DNA of 64,000 nt from Rhizobium vallis (GTDB lineage: Bacteria; Pseudomonadota; Alphaproteobacteria; Rhizobiales; Rhizobiaceae): NCBI RefSeq assembly GCF_003985155.1, contig NZ_ML133693.1, forward strand, positions 248,001 through 312,000. Direction: 5' to 3'. The translations under genes and the position numbers were made by a program. Below, piece by piece: positions 8,745-17,518 of the stretch. Every line of letters begins with the position of its first letter. Position 1 is the first letter of the stretch. Below the pieces are notes generated by a model that was not told the DNA's origin, ran no database searches, and saw only the letters and a program-made list of their open reading frames with translations.

Positions 8745-9509
8745 TCAGAAGGAAAGATCGAGCACCCTGCCTTCGAACAGGCGGTCCCGGGAGCCTTCGA
8801 GATGCGCCCTCATCAGCCTCTGCGCATCGTCAGGCCGACCATCGGCGATCGCCTTGTAGATGGCGTTGTGCTCTTCGTAGACCTGTTCCAGTCCCTGGCG
8901 GGGACCGAGCAGGGAGAGGCCGTGGAGATGCATGCCGACGGCGATATGGGCCTTCAGCGCATCGATCGAGGCCGTGTAATAATGGTTATTGGCAGCCTCC
9001 GTCACGGCGCGATGGAAGGTGAAATCGGCGTCCGCGCGGTGAAGCTGGTGGCTCGTCGCTTCGCGCAGATCCGCAAGAGCGTTGGCGATCTTCTGGATCG
9101 CCTGCTCATTGCGCCGCTTGGCGGCGAAATAGGCGGCCGCCGGCTCTATGGTGAGGCGGAATTCGTAGCAGCGCTGAATATCGGCAATGGTTTTAACAGG
9201 CGAATAGGCGAGCTGCGTCGTCGGCGATCCATGCGCGCTGACGAAGGTTCCGGCGCCTTGCCGGGCATAGACCATGCCTTGATCACGCAGGCGCGCCAGC
9301 GCATCTCGCACGATCGGTCTCGAAACACCCAGCATCGAGGCCAGCTCATGTTCGCCGGGAAGGCGTGAGTCCGGCGGGTAGTTTCCGCCGCGGATGCGTT
9401 CCAGCAGCTGGTCGAAGACACGATCGACCAGCTTGACGGCCTTGCCGCGTTCGGGCTTGCCCGGCGGGCCGGCTTCCGCGTTCAAAGATTCGCCATTCGC
9501 TTCAACCAC
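8745..9509 (-). CDS. FadR-type GntR transcriptional regulator
   Basis: 254 aa. An N-terminal winged helix-turn-helix (~30-95; PDSRLPGEHELASMLGVSRP, then ARLRDQGMVYARQGAGTFV) is followed by an all-helical FCD ligand-binding domain (~105-235) with the acidic/His pattern RLTIEPAAAYFAA and HRAVTEAANN. FCD regulators usually sense organic or sugar acids. The start is GTG with GGGGAG 7 bp upstream. It lies 24 bp downstream of the acid-sugar kinase and closes the minus-strand catabolic operon, so it probably controls this locus. Its operator may be the ATTGTAA-type motifs in the 16.3-16.4 kb divergent region (inference). Confidence 0.88.
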   Translation of the reverse strand: MVEANGESLNAEAGPPGKPERGKAVKLVDRVFDQLLERIRGGNYPPDSRLPGEHELASMLGVSRPIVRDALARLRDQGMVYARQGAGTFVSAHGSPTTQLAYSPVKTIADIQRCYEFRLTIEPAAAYFAAKRRNEQAIQKIANALADLREATSHQLHRADADFTFHRAVTEAANNHYYTASIDALKAHIAVGMHLHGLSLLGPRQGLEQVYEEHNAIYKAIADGRPDDAQRLMRAHLEGSRDRLFEGRVLDLSF

Positions 9510-9533
9510 GTCATTCTCCCCGGCGGTATCTTA

Positions 9534-10595
9534 CTATGCCGCCTGATTCCGAGGAACCAGTCTTAGCAAACTATCGGGATGGCCGAAGCCCCCCGACTTG
9601 ACGGCACACCGAAAATGCCGCCCGTCTTCGGCCGTGACATCGAACCAGGGAACGCCGGCCTCGATCTCACCCTTCGGAGCCAGCACCCTGATCCCGAGCG
9701 CCTGAAATACTGCAAGCGCCGTATCGCCGCCGCCGACCATCAGCATGTCGGGCCGCGTATCGTCGATAACTGCTTTGACGCCTGACGCAAAGCGCTGGGC
9801 GACGAGGCCAGCATCGGCGGCCATGTCGCCGGTGCAGCGCAGCAGCACTGGCAGCGCCAGGCCTTCCCCGCATTCGATCTCGCCCATCGGCGCGTCCACC
9901 ACCATACGCAAGGCGCCCGAGGCTTCGAGCCGGTTCATCTGGGCGACGGTGATTGGATCGCGCGAACCAAAGGCAAACAGCGTCCGCGGGCTTGCCACAA
10001 ATTCCGTGGCGGGCAGCCCCGCTTCACCAAGCCGGCGGGCAAGTGCTGCGCCAAGACCGCGCGCACCGACAGCAAGCGTCCTTAGCCAGTCGTGACCGTC
10101 GACGATCTGGTCGAGATCAATATCGTCCTCGGCATCGGCGATGACAACATTGTCCCTGCTGCCCTCGAACAGATCGGCGATCCGCAGTGGCTTGGCGATT
10201 CCGCGGCCGACGACGCAGCCTCGGTAGGTCACGCGTTCCTGATCGGGAATGGCGGGCGCCACCAGGATCGTCTCCAGGCCGAACACCTCCGCCATCGCGA
10301 GGCTTTCCGCCACGACATTGCCCTTGAGCCGGGAGTCGATCTTCTTCATGACGACGGCGGGCTTGGCGCCATGGAACACCTCTGTCGCCATCCGAACCCT
10401 TTCGACGGCTTTACGCTCGCCAAGCGCGCGCGAGGCCGTGTTGACGACGACGACATCGCAGCCGGTGGCGATCGCATCCTGCGCCGCCTCGACATCGACG
10501 GCAACCGCAACCGAAAGGCCGGCCGCGACGAAGGGCGTGCCGGTATCGAGCGCGCCCGTCAGATCATCGGCGATGATGGCGGCCTTCAGCGTCAT
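9534..10595 (-). CDS. Four-carbon acid sugar kinase (DUF1537 family)
   Basis: 353-aa kinase of the DUF1537 family, whose characterised members phosphorylate D-threonate, D-erythronate or 3-oxo-tetronates at C4. The N-terminal substrate domain begins AAIIADDLTGALDTGTPF, the family signature, and VVMKKIDSRLKGN follows near 82-94. The C-terminal nucleotide domain has MLMVGGGDTALAVFQALG near 285 and VKSGGFG near the end. At about 350 aa it is shorter than the usual ~420 aa. Its ATG overlaps the upstream ATPase stop (ATGA). The likely next enzyme is the PdxA-type dehydrogenase at 20.2 kb. Confidence 0.85.
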   Translation of the reverse strand: MTLKAAIIADDLTGALDTGTPFVAAGLSVAVAVDVEAAQDAIATGCDVVVVNTASRALGERKAVERVRMATEVFHGAKPAVVMKKIDSRLKGNVVAESLAMAEVFGLETILVAPAIPDQERVTYRGCVVGRGIAKPLRIADLFEGSRDNVVIADAEDDIDLDQIVDGHDWLRTLAVGARGLGAALARRLGEAGLPATEFVASPRTLFAFGSRDPITVAQMNRLEASGALRMVVDAPMGEIECGEGLALPVLLRCTGDMAADAGLVAQRFASGVKAVIDDTRPDMLMVGGGDTALAVFQALGIRVLAPKGEIEAGVPWFDVTAEDGRHFRCAVKSGGFGHPDSLLRLVPRNQAA

Positions 10596-11587
10596 GCGGT
10601 CTGTCCGGTGTTGACGGCGTGGCAGGCGACGAGATGGCCGGGCCTGGCTTCTTTCCAGGCCGGGATCACCTTGCTGCAGATATCCATGGCGATCGGGCAG
10701 CGTGTGTGGAAACGGCAGCCGGAGGGCGGGTTGAGCGGGCTCGGCACATCGCCCTGCAATATCTGGCGCTGGCGCGTGCGCTCATGTTCCGGATCGGTTT
10801 CCGGAACGGCCGACAACAACGCCCTCGTATAGGGATGGAGCGGATTGTCGAAGAGTTCTTCACGGGTCGCCAGTTCGGCGAGCCGCCCGAGATACATGAC
10901 GCCGACACGGGTGCTGATATGGCGCACGACGGCGAGATCATGGGCAATGAAGAGATAGGTCAGCCCGTATTTTTCCTGCAGATCGAGCAGAAGATTGATG
11001 ATCTGCGCCTGGATCGACACGTCGAGCGCCGAGATCGCCTCGTCGCAGACGATGAATTTCGGCTGGCAGGCGAGCGCACGCGCGATGACGACGCGCTGGC
11101 GCTGACCGCCGGAAAGCTCGTGCGGGTAGCGCTGGGCAAACCGCTGGGGCAGGCCGACATCGGTGAGCAGCGTCGCCACCCTCTCCTTCAGCTCGGCCTT
11201 GGTGCAGAGCTTGTGGAAGAGGATCGGTTCGCCTATCGCCTCTCCCACCGTCATACGCGGGTTGAGCGTCGAATAGGGATCCTGGAAGACGATCTGCAGG
11301 TCGCGGCGGAATGGCCGCATCTGCTTTTCATCGAGCGTGGCCAGATCCTGGCCCTTGTAGACGACCTTGCCGCTGGTCGCCTTGTAGAGGTTGAGGATGG
11401 TGAAACCGGTCGTCGACTTGCCGCAGCCGGATTCGCCGACAAGGCTCAGCGTCTCGCCTTCCATGATGTCGAGATCGACATTATCGAGCGCATAGACGGT
11501 CGCCGAACGCTCGCCGAAGGCGCCGAGCTTGACGTGGAAATGCTTGACCAGGTTTTCGATCTTGAGCAGCGGTTGAGCCCCCATCAC
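10592..11587 (-). CDS. Peptide-type ABC importer ATPase (DppF/OppF-like)
   Basis: 331-aa ATP-binding subunit. Walker A GESGCGKST (~53-61), signature LSGGQRQRVVIARAL (~161), Walker B FIVCDEAISALD, and the C-terminal oligopeptide-transporter extension with a Cys cluster CRFHTRCPIAMDIC typical of DppF/OppF Fe-S-type tails. It overlaps both neighbours by 4 bp (ATGA), so the operon is translationally coupled. It powers import by the permease pair encoded upstream. Confidence 0.92.
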   Translation of the reverse strand: MMGAQPLLKIENLVKHFHVKLGAFGERSATVYALDNVDLDIMEGETLSLVGESGCGKSTTGFTILNLYKATSGKVVYKGQDLATLDEKQMRPFRRDLQIVFQDPYSTLNPRMTVGEAIGEPILFHKLCTKAELKERVATLLTDVGLPQRFAQRYPHELSGGQRQRVVIARALACQPKFIVCDEAISALDVSIQAQIINLLLDLQEKYGLTYLFIAHDLAVVRHISTRVGVMYLGRLAELATREELFDNPLHPYTRALLSAVPETDPEHERTRQRQILQGDVPSPLNPPSGCRFHTRCPIAMDICSKVIPAWKEARPGHLVACHAVNTGQTA

Positions 11588-12591
11588 GCGGCCTCCTGCA
11601 TTCTCTGGACGACGAAACAGGCAGTGCGATGGTTGCTGCTGCCGCTCAGCGGTTCGAGCTGCGGCACCTTCTCGTGACAGATCGTTTCGGCGAGCGGGCA
11701 GCGCGGCGCAAACGGACAGCCCTTCGGCCGGCGGCCAGGCTCCGGCGGCGTGCCGCCAATCGAACTCAACCGGCTTGCCGGCGAATCCGAAAGCTTCGGG
11801 ATCGATGACAGCAGACCGCGCGTATAGGGGTGGCTAGGCCTGGCATAGAGATCATCAACCGGCGCGTCCTCGACCACCGTACCGGCATAGAGCACGGCGA
11901 CGCGATCGACGAGGCCGGCGATCAGCGCCAGATCGTGAGTGATCCAAACGACGGACATGCCGAGTTTGGCTCTGAGATCCTTCACCAGATCGACGATCTG
12001 CGCCTGGATGGTGACATCGAGCGCCGTCGTCGGCTCGTCGGCGATCAGGAGCTTCGGATTGCAGGCAAGGCCGATCGCGATCATCACGCGCTGGCGCATA
12101 CCGCCGGACAGCTCGTGCGGATAGGCCTGCAGCCGCTCTTCCGGACCGGGAATGCCGACGAGGCGCAGCAACTCGACGGCGCGCTTGCCGGCTTCTGCCT
12201 TCTTCATTCCGCGGTGATAGATCAGCGGCTCGCAGATCTGGTCGCCGACCCGCATGACGGGATTGAGCGAGGTCATCGGGTCCTGGAAGACGAAGCCGAT
12301 ATCGCCGCCGCGCACCTTGCGCAGATCGCCATTCGACATGGTCTGGAGGTCGCGGCCGTCGAAGCTTGCCGTTCCCTTGGTCACCTTGATCTTGTTCGGT
12401 AAGAGCCGCATCAGGCTCAGCATGGTGAGGCTCTTGCCGCAGCCAGATTCGCCGACGACGCCGAGGGTCTCGCCTTTGTCGACATGCAGATCAATGCCGT
12501 CGACGACGACGGCGGGGCCATTGCGGCCGTCGATCTCGACGGTCAGGCCTTTGACATCGAGCAGGCGTTTACTGTTTTGGGTATCCATCAT
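11584..12591 (-). CDS. Peptide-type ABC importer ATPase (DppD/OppD-like)
   Basis: 335-aa second ATPase. Walker A GESGCGKSL (~46-54), signature LSGGMRQRVMIAIGLA, Walker B LLIADEPTTALD, and the C-terminal cluster CPFAPRCPLAETIC. The frame stays open far upstream, but the real start is ATG 12591, which overlaps the stop of the preceding permease by 4 bp; the next codon is also ATG. Pairs with the DppF-like subunit as a heterodimer. Confidence 0.92.
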   Translation of the reverse strand: MMDTQNSKRLLDVKGLTVEIDGRNGPAVVVDGIDLHVDKGETLGVVGESGCGKSLTMLSLMRLLPNKIKVTKGTASFDGRDLQTMSNGDLRKVRGGDIGFVFQDPMTSLNPVMRVGDQICEPLIYHRGMKKAEAGKRAVELLRLVGIPGPEERLQAYPHELSGGMRQRVMIAIGLACNPKLLIADEPTTALDVTIQAQIVDLVKDLRAKLGMSVVWITHDLALIAGLVDRVAVLYAGTVVEDAPVDDLYARPSHPYTRGLLSSIPKLSDSPASRLSSIGGTPPEPGRRPKGCPFAPRCPLAETICHEKVPQLEPLSGSSNHRTACFVVQRMQEAA

Positions 12592-13544
12592 TTGCTGCCC
12601 CGCGGATTGAGCGCGTCGTTGAGGCCGTCGCCGAGGAAGCTGAAGGCAACCGAGGCAAGCCCGAGCACGGCCGCCGGAGCGGCGAGAAGATGCGGATAAT
12701 GCTGCCAGACGCGAAGACCGTCCGAGATCATATTGCCCCAGCTCGGCGTTGGTGGATTGACGCCGACGCCGAGGAAGCTGAAGGCGCTTTCCAACACCAT
12801 CGCCGTGCCGAGACCGGCGCTGACCGAGACGATCAAAGGCCCGAGCGCATTCGGCACCACATAACGCTTGATGATGATCCAGTTCGACAGGCCGAGCGCC
12901 TGGGCCGCGGTAATATAGGGCCGGCCGCGGATCGACAGCACCTGGGCGCGCACGAGACGGGCATAGGGCGGCCAGGAGATCAGCGCCATCGATCCGAAGA
13001 CGAGGATGAAATCCACCCATATCGTCTGGCGGTAGAAGGGATTGAGGGTCTCGAGATAGCGCGCTTCCATCCACTTGGTGATCGGCGATTTCAACGATGC
13101 ATTGATGACGACGACGAGCAGCAGGTTCGGAACCGACATCGTCACGTCGGTCAGCCACATGATGGCGCGATCGAAGGGATTGCCGAAGAAACCGGCCACC
13201 GCGCCGAGGGTGAGGCCGATCAGCACCGCGAAAAACGTGACGATGACGGCGACGAGGAAGGCGGTCCGCGTGCCGAAGACCACGCGGCTGAAGACGTCAC
13301 GGCCGAGATCGTCAGTCCCGAAGAGGTGGCTCATCGACGGCAGCGCGTTGCGGGCGTTGAGGTCCTGGCTGAGATAATCGTACGGCGTGAGGTAAGGCCC
13401 GAGGATCGCCGTGAAGGCGAGGATCAGCACGACGGCCAGACCGAAGACGGCGAGTTTGTTGCGCTTCAGCCGATGCCAGGCGTCGCGCCACAGGCTGACC
13501 GGCTCCTCGACGGTTTCGGTGGTGGAAAGAGGGATAGCGGACAT
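12588..13544 (-). CDS. Peptide-type ABC importer permease (DppC-like)
   Basis: 318-aa inner-membrane permease with an N-terminal cytoplasmic tail and about six helices. Landmarks: FGTDDLGRDVFSRVVFGTR (~95), the DppC/OppC family motif, and an EAA-loop-like segment AAQALGLSNWIIIKRYVVPN (~217). It begins 3 bp after the DppB-like gene. Conserved partner of that permease; together they form the channel. Confidence 0.92.
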   Translation of the reverse strand: MSAIPLSTTETVEEPVSLWRDAWHRLKRNKLAVFGLAVVLILAFTAILGPYLTPYDYLSQDLNARNALPSMSHLFGTDDLGRDVFSRVVFGTRTAFLVAVIVTFFAVLIGLTLGAVAGFFGNPFDRAIMWLTDVTMSVPNLLLVVVINASLKSPITKWMEARYLETLNPFYRQTIWVDFILVFGSMALISWPPYARLVRAQVLSIRGRPYITAAQALGLSNWIIIKRYVVPNALGPLIVSVSAGLGTAMVLESAFSFLGVGVNPPTPSWGNMISDGLRVWQHYPHLLAAPAAVLGLASVAFSFLGDGLNDALNPRGSK

Positions 13545-13546
13545 GG

Positions 13547-14509
13547 TCAGCGGCTCCTTCTTGAATCATTGGCGCGGGGATCGAGCAGCGGATAGAGCAC
13601 GTCCACCAGCAGGTTCGACACCATTACGAGGAACGATCCGATCAGCGTGATCGCCAGAATGACCGGATAATCGGAATTGATCAGCGCCTGCACCGTCAGC
13701 CGGCCGAGACCTGGCAGGCCGAAAACGAGTTCGACGAAGATCGCACCATTGACGATGGTGATCATGATCAGGCCGAGCTGCGTGACGACGGGCGTGAGCA
13801 CCGGCCGCAGAATATGACGCAGCGCCACGATGATCTCGGGCACGCCCTTGGCGCGGGCGGTGCGGACGAAATCCTCCGACAGCACCTCGATGACGGCGGC
13901 CCGGGTCTGGCGCACGATCAGCGCGATCGGCTGGAAGGAAAGGACGAGCAACGGCAGCAGAATGCGGACATCGAGGATGCCGCCCCAGCCATACGGCACG
14001 CTCGCGCCCGGCAGCAACACGATGAGGCCGACCATCAGCAGCGGTCCGGCGACATAGGCCGGGATCGCCCAGAGGAAGAGTGCGGAGCCCAGAATGGCGT
14101 AGTCGATGCGTGAATTCTGGTTCAGCGCGGCGATCATGCCGAGCGGGATTGCGACGACGGCTGTCAGGATGATGGAACAGAGGGCAAGCTGGAAGGAGAC
14201 GGGCGCGGCGGCCGAGACCATCGCCCAGACCGAGCGGCCCGAGGTCAGCGAATTGCCGAACTGGCCGTGCAGCAGGTTCCAGATGTAAAGGCCGAACTGG
14301 ACGATGAAGGGTTTGTTGAGGCCGGCACTTTCGCGGATCGCTTCGATGCGCTGCGGATTATAGGCGACATCACCAGGCGCGCGCAGGAAGATCAGCTTGA
14401 TCGGATCGCCGGCGCCATAGAAGGCCAGCGCATAGACGGCCAGCATCACCACGAGAACGGACGGAATCCAGATGGCAAACCGGGTTAGCACGTAGCGCAG
14501 CAAGGCCAC
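13547..14509 (-). CDS. Peptide-type ABC importer permease (DppB-like)
   Basis: 320-aa permease with six predicted helices. N-terminal YVLTRFAIWIPSVLVVMLAV, then an internal GLNKPFIVQFGLYIWNLLHG segment (~74-93) typical of DppB/OppB, and the EAA loop TARAKGVPEIIVALRHILRP (~217). It lies 128 bp downstream of the binding-protein gene, a gap that may hold a transcript-processing structure since binding proteins are usually made in excess. Confidence 0.92.
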   Translation of the reverse strand: MALLRYVLTRFAIWIPSVLVVMLAVYALAFYGAGDPIKLIFLRAPGDVAYNPQRIEAIRESAGLNKPFIVQFGLYIWNLLHGQFGNSLTSGRSVWAMVSAAAPVSFQLALCSIILTAVVAIPLGMIAALNQNSRIDYAILGSALFLWAIPAYVAGPLLMVGLIVLLPGASVPYGWGGILDVRILLPLLVLSFQPIALIVRQTRAAVIEVLSEDFVRTARAKGVPEIIVALRHILRPVLTPVVTQLGLIMITIVNGAIFVELVFGLPGLGRLTVQALINSDYPVILAITLIGSFLVMVSNLLVDVLYPLLDPRANDSRRSR

Positions 14510-14637
14510 CTCCCACCTGTTGTACGATGCATTCCCCTCCTTTGTAGAAGCCGGAGAGATCGCATCTGTTCTTCTTGAAACTTGCGCGAAGACCTTGTGG
14601 CCTTCGCGCGCTTATTGCCGGAAACGATCGTTCCGGA

Positions 14638-16275
14638 TCAGCCGATGGAAATGTTCCACGGCTCGACGATCTGCCAGTCGAGGTTTTTGTCCAGGCCTTT
14701 GACGTCTTTGGTGGCCCAGCGCGACATCGCCTGAGAATACCACGGAATGAAGGCCCAATCGTCGCGGAACGCCTTCTGGGCTTGCTGGGCGAGAGCAATG
14801 CGCTGGGGGTCATCCGCAGCCTTGGTCGTCGCTTCGGCAAGGGCGCTGTCGACCTTGTCGTTCTTGTATCCGCCAAGCTTGTTCTGGGCGTTCGACGAGG
14901 TCGAGGCGATGGAGCCCGCGAGATAAGAGACGGCATCGGGAACGCGGGTGCCGACGTCGTCTCGGAAGATCTGGACCGAATTCTGGTCCGGACCGGCATA
15001 GGAATCCTGCTGCGGCTTCATGTCGACGGCCGTGATGCCGAGATTCTGGCGCCACTGTTCGGCGATATACTGGGCCGCCGCCTGAATGGCCGGCCCCGAG
15101 ATGCCGACGAACAGGATCTTCGGCAGGCGCTCCGGACCGCCATAGCTCGATTCCGCGAGCAGCTTCTTTGCGCCTGCCGGATCATAGGGATAAGGCTCGA
15201 AGCCGGAATTATCGGCGCCCGGAACCGAGTTGAGAATCTGGTCGGCTTTCTTGTGCGGCCCGTCGGGATAGGACGCCTTGAACAGGCCGTCGCGATCGAC
15301 CGCCATGATCAGCGCCTGGCGGACCTTGGGATCGTCCATCGGCGCGCGGGAGATGTTGAACCAGAAATGCTGGCTCGTAGGTATCAGCGGGCCAGCCGAG
15401 AATTCGGGGCCGAGATCCTGGATAATGGTCGAGGTGACGAGTTCCGTATGGGCGTTGAACTCACCCGACTTGATCAGCGACGTCGCGCTGACATTGTCCT
15501 CGATCGAGGTGATGTCGATGCGTGCAAGCTTCGGCTTCGGCCCGAAGAAATTCTCGTTCGGCTCGAACGAGAGCTTGCCGGCGTCGATATCGATGCTCGT
15601 CAGCTTGAAGGGACCTGAGAAGACCGGCTTGTTGTCGGGCTTATACCAGTCGATGATCTCCTCGCCGTCGCTGCCGCGCGACTGCGACGCCTTGGTGATC
15701 GGAGCGATGTGGTTTGCGAGCCGCATAAAGAAGATCGGATCGGCAGCGGCCAACGTCACGACGACGGTGCCTTCATCGGGGGTTGCGACACCGGTCAGCT
15801 CGTTGCCGGAGCCGGCGGCGATTTCGGCGTAGCCCTTGACCTTGCTCAGCACCTGGTCGACGCGCTGGCTCTTTGTGTTTGGCATCGAGGCGACTTCCCA
15901 CGATCCCTTGACGTCGGCCGAGGTGATCTTGCTGCCATCGGAGAAGACGGCCTTGGGATCGATCTTGAAGGTCCAGACGGTGTTGTCGGCCGATTCCCAG
16001 CTGGTGAAGACGTAAGGCTTGATATTGCCTTGGCTGTCGAAATACATCGGGGCGGCCCACCAGATGGAATTCCAGCGGAATGTCCTGCCGCCGCCGCGCA
16101 GCGGCGACCAGTCTTGATCAAAGGCCGGATGCGCGACCTTCAGGACCTGGCCTTCATCGGCCAGAACGATGCGCGCATTCATCCCGAACACGGTGAGGCC
16201 GACGCCGGCCGCAAGGCCCAGCTTCAGTGCGTTGCGACGCGATATATTGGCTTTATCCGATTGATCAAAAGACAT
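14638..16275 (-). CDS. Peptide-type ABC importer solute-binding protein (family 5)
   Basis: 545-aa periplasmic binding protein. It has a Tat-type signal, SRRNALKLGLAAGVGLTVFG, then the family 5 fold: W and S/T-rich LKVAHPAFDQDWSPLRGGG, FKIDPKAVFSDGSKITSADV (~100) and QALIMAVDRDGLF (~300). Family 5 proteins bind peptides, oligosaccharides, opines or sugar-acid conjugates. ATG 16275 has GGGAGGG 6 bp upstream and is preferred over an upstream GTG. First gene of the minus-strand arm, divergent from the aldolase gene; it defines what this locus takes up, which is unknown. Confidence 0.92.
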   Translation of the reverse strand: MSFDQSDKANISRRNALKLGLAAGVGLTVFGMNARIVLADEGQVLKVAHPAFDQDWSPLRGGGRTFRWNSIWWAAPMYFDSQGNIKPYVFTSWESADNTVWTFKIDPKAVFSDGSKITSADVKGSWEVASMPNTKSQRVDQVLSKVKGYAEIAAGSGNELTGVATPDEGTVVVTLAAADPIFFMRLANHIAPITKASQSRGSDGEEIIDWYKPDNKPVFSGPFKLTSIDIDAGKLSFEPNENFFGPKPKLARIDITSIEDNVSATSLIKSGEFNAHTELVTSTIIQDLGPEFSAGPLIPTSQHFWFNISRAPMDDPKVRQALIMAVDRDGLFKASYPDGPHKKADQILNSVPGADNSGFEPYPYDPAGAKKLLAESSYGGPERLPKILFVGISGPAIQAAAQYIAEQWRQNLGITAVDMKPQQDSYAGPDQNSVQIFRDDVGTRVPDAVSYLAGSIASTSSNAQNKLGGYKNDKVDSALAEATTKAADDPQRIALAQQAQKAFRDDWAFIPWYSQAMSRWATKDVKGLDKNLDWQIVEPWNISIG

Positions 16276-16601
16276 GGCATTCCCTCCCACGGTGAATTCG
16301 GCAGCGCTCTCCCTGCACCTGCCAGGCGCAGCACAATCCGCCAGTATGGTTCTCTCGTTATTGTAAATATGTCAACAAAAAATCGCGTTTTTCGTCCGAA
16401 CAAAATTTATCTCGAAAAATACAGTAGCAATTACAATTAGATAAATTTCAGCTCTCGCACAAAACCATTTTGTCTTCTTGACAAAAGCGCCGCAATGGAA
16501 AACTTCTTGGCACTCCACCGCGACAGACGAATGACAATTGCATGCGCAGCCGAGCGGTTCGAACACGGATCGGCAAGACGGGACGCGCCGAGGAGGGCGG
16601 G
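16276..16601. promoter_or_regulatory. Divergent control region of the acid-sugar-type locus
   Basis: 326 bp between the binding-protein gene (minus) and the aldolase gene (plus). The middle is AT-rich. ATTGTAAAT at 16360-16368 and ATTACAAT at 16430-16437 form an inverted pair about 70 bp apart, a plausible pair of half-operators. A TTGACA at 16478-16483 could be a -35 for the plus-strand arm, but its -10 is poor. No open reading frame here looks real. Confidence 0.45.
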
Positions 16602-17507
16602 ATGAGCCATCACAGGATTACAGGCGTTTTCAGCGCGGCGGCAACGCCGCTGACCGCGGACAATGCGCCGGATTTCGCGCTTTTCACCGATCATTGCCGG
16701 CGACTGCTGGCCGAGGGATGTCATGGCGTGGCTCTGCTCGGCACGACGGGCGAAGCTAATTCCTTCTCCGGAGCCGAGCGTCGCGCCATTCTGGAAGCAG
16801 CGCTGAAGGCCGGCATTCCTGCCGACAAGCTGCTGCCGGGCACCGGCGTCGTCGCCATTCCGGAGACGGTCGAGCTGACCCGGCACGCGCTGTCGGTCGG
16901 CGTGACCAAGGTCGTCATGCTACCGCCCTTCTACTACAAGGGCGTCTCCGACGACGGGCTGTTCGCCGCCTATTCGCAAGTGCTCGAAAAGGTCGCCGAC
17001 ACGCGCCTGCAGGTCATCCTCTATCATATTCCGCAGGTCTCCGGCGTGCCGCTCTCCATTCCGCTGATCGGCCGGCTGATTGCGGCCTTCCCGGAAACCA
17101 TCGTCGGCATCAAGGAATCTGCTGGCGATTTCAATAACATGCAGGCAATCATCGCCGCCTATCCGAGCTTCTCCGTCCTGGCGGGCGCCGATCCCCTGCT
17201 GCTGCCGCTCTTGAAGGCCGGCGGTGCCGGCTGCATCACGGCGACCTCCAATCTCGTGGCGGATTCACTGCGCACTGTCTACGACCACGTCCATGACGAA
17301 GCGCGTGCTGGCGATGTCGAGGCGGCGCAGGCACGCATCAATGCCTATCGCACGCTTTCCAATTCCTACGTCCAGATCCCGACCATCAAGGCAATGGTGG
17401 GGCTGAAGACCGGCAATCCCGCCTGGAGGCGCACACGCGCGCCGCTGATGCCGCTCAGCGATGCGGACCATGCCGCACTCGCCGAAAGCTACGCCAGGCT
17501 GCCTTGA
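16602..17507 (+). CDS. DapA/NanA-family Schiff-base aldolase
   Basis: 301-aa TIM-barrel lyase of the dihydrodipicolinate synthase/N-acetylneuraminate lyase family. Visible catalytic features: GTTGEANSFS (~46, carboxylate-binding loop), the Tyr of YHIPQVSG (~136) and the Schiff-base Lys of VGIKESAGDF (~165). Members cleave or form 2-keto acids; context favours a catabolic 2-keto-3-deoxy-acid aldolase over lysine synthesis, because it sits with acid-sugar enzymes and an importer. ATG 16602 has a strong GAGGAGGGCGGG leader. First gene of the plus-strand arm; the next gene follows after 11 bp. Confidence 0.87.
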   Translation: MSHHRITGVFSAAATPLTADNAPDFALFTDHCRRLLAEGCHGVALLGTTGEANSFSGAERRAILEAALKAGIPADKLLPGTGVVAIPETVELTRHALSVGVTKVVMLPPFYYKGVSDDGLFAAYSQVLEKVADTRLQVILYHIPQVSGVPLSIPLIGRLIAAFPETIVGIKESAGDFNNMQAIIAAYPSFSVLAGADPLLLPLLKAGGAGCITATSNLVADSLRTVYDHVHDEARAGDVEAAQARINAYRTLSNSYVQIPTIKAMVGLKTGNPAWRRTRAPLMPLSDADHAALAESYARLP

Positions 17508-17518
17508 GGAGATCCGCC

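Noticed and set aside
16602..17507. Lysine-pathway dapA
   Set aside because: Coupled to the BNR gene and divergent from an importer; biosynthetic dapA is normally chromosomal and unlinked to such genes.
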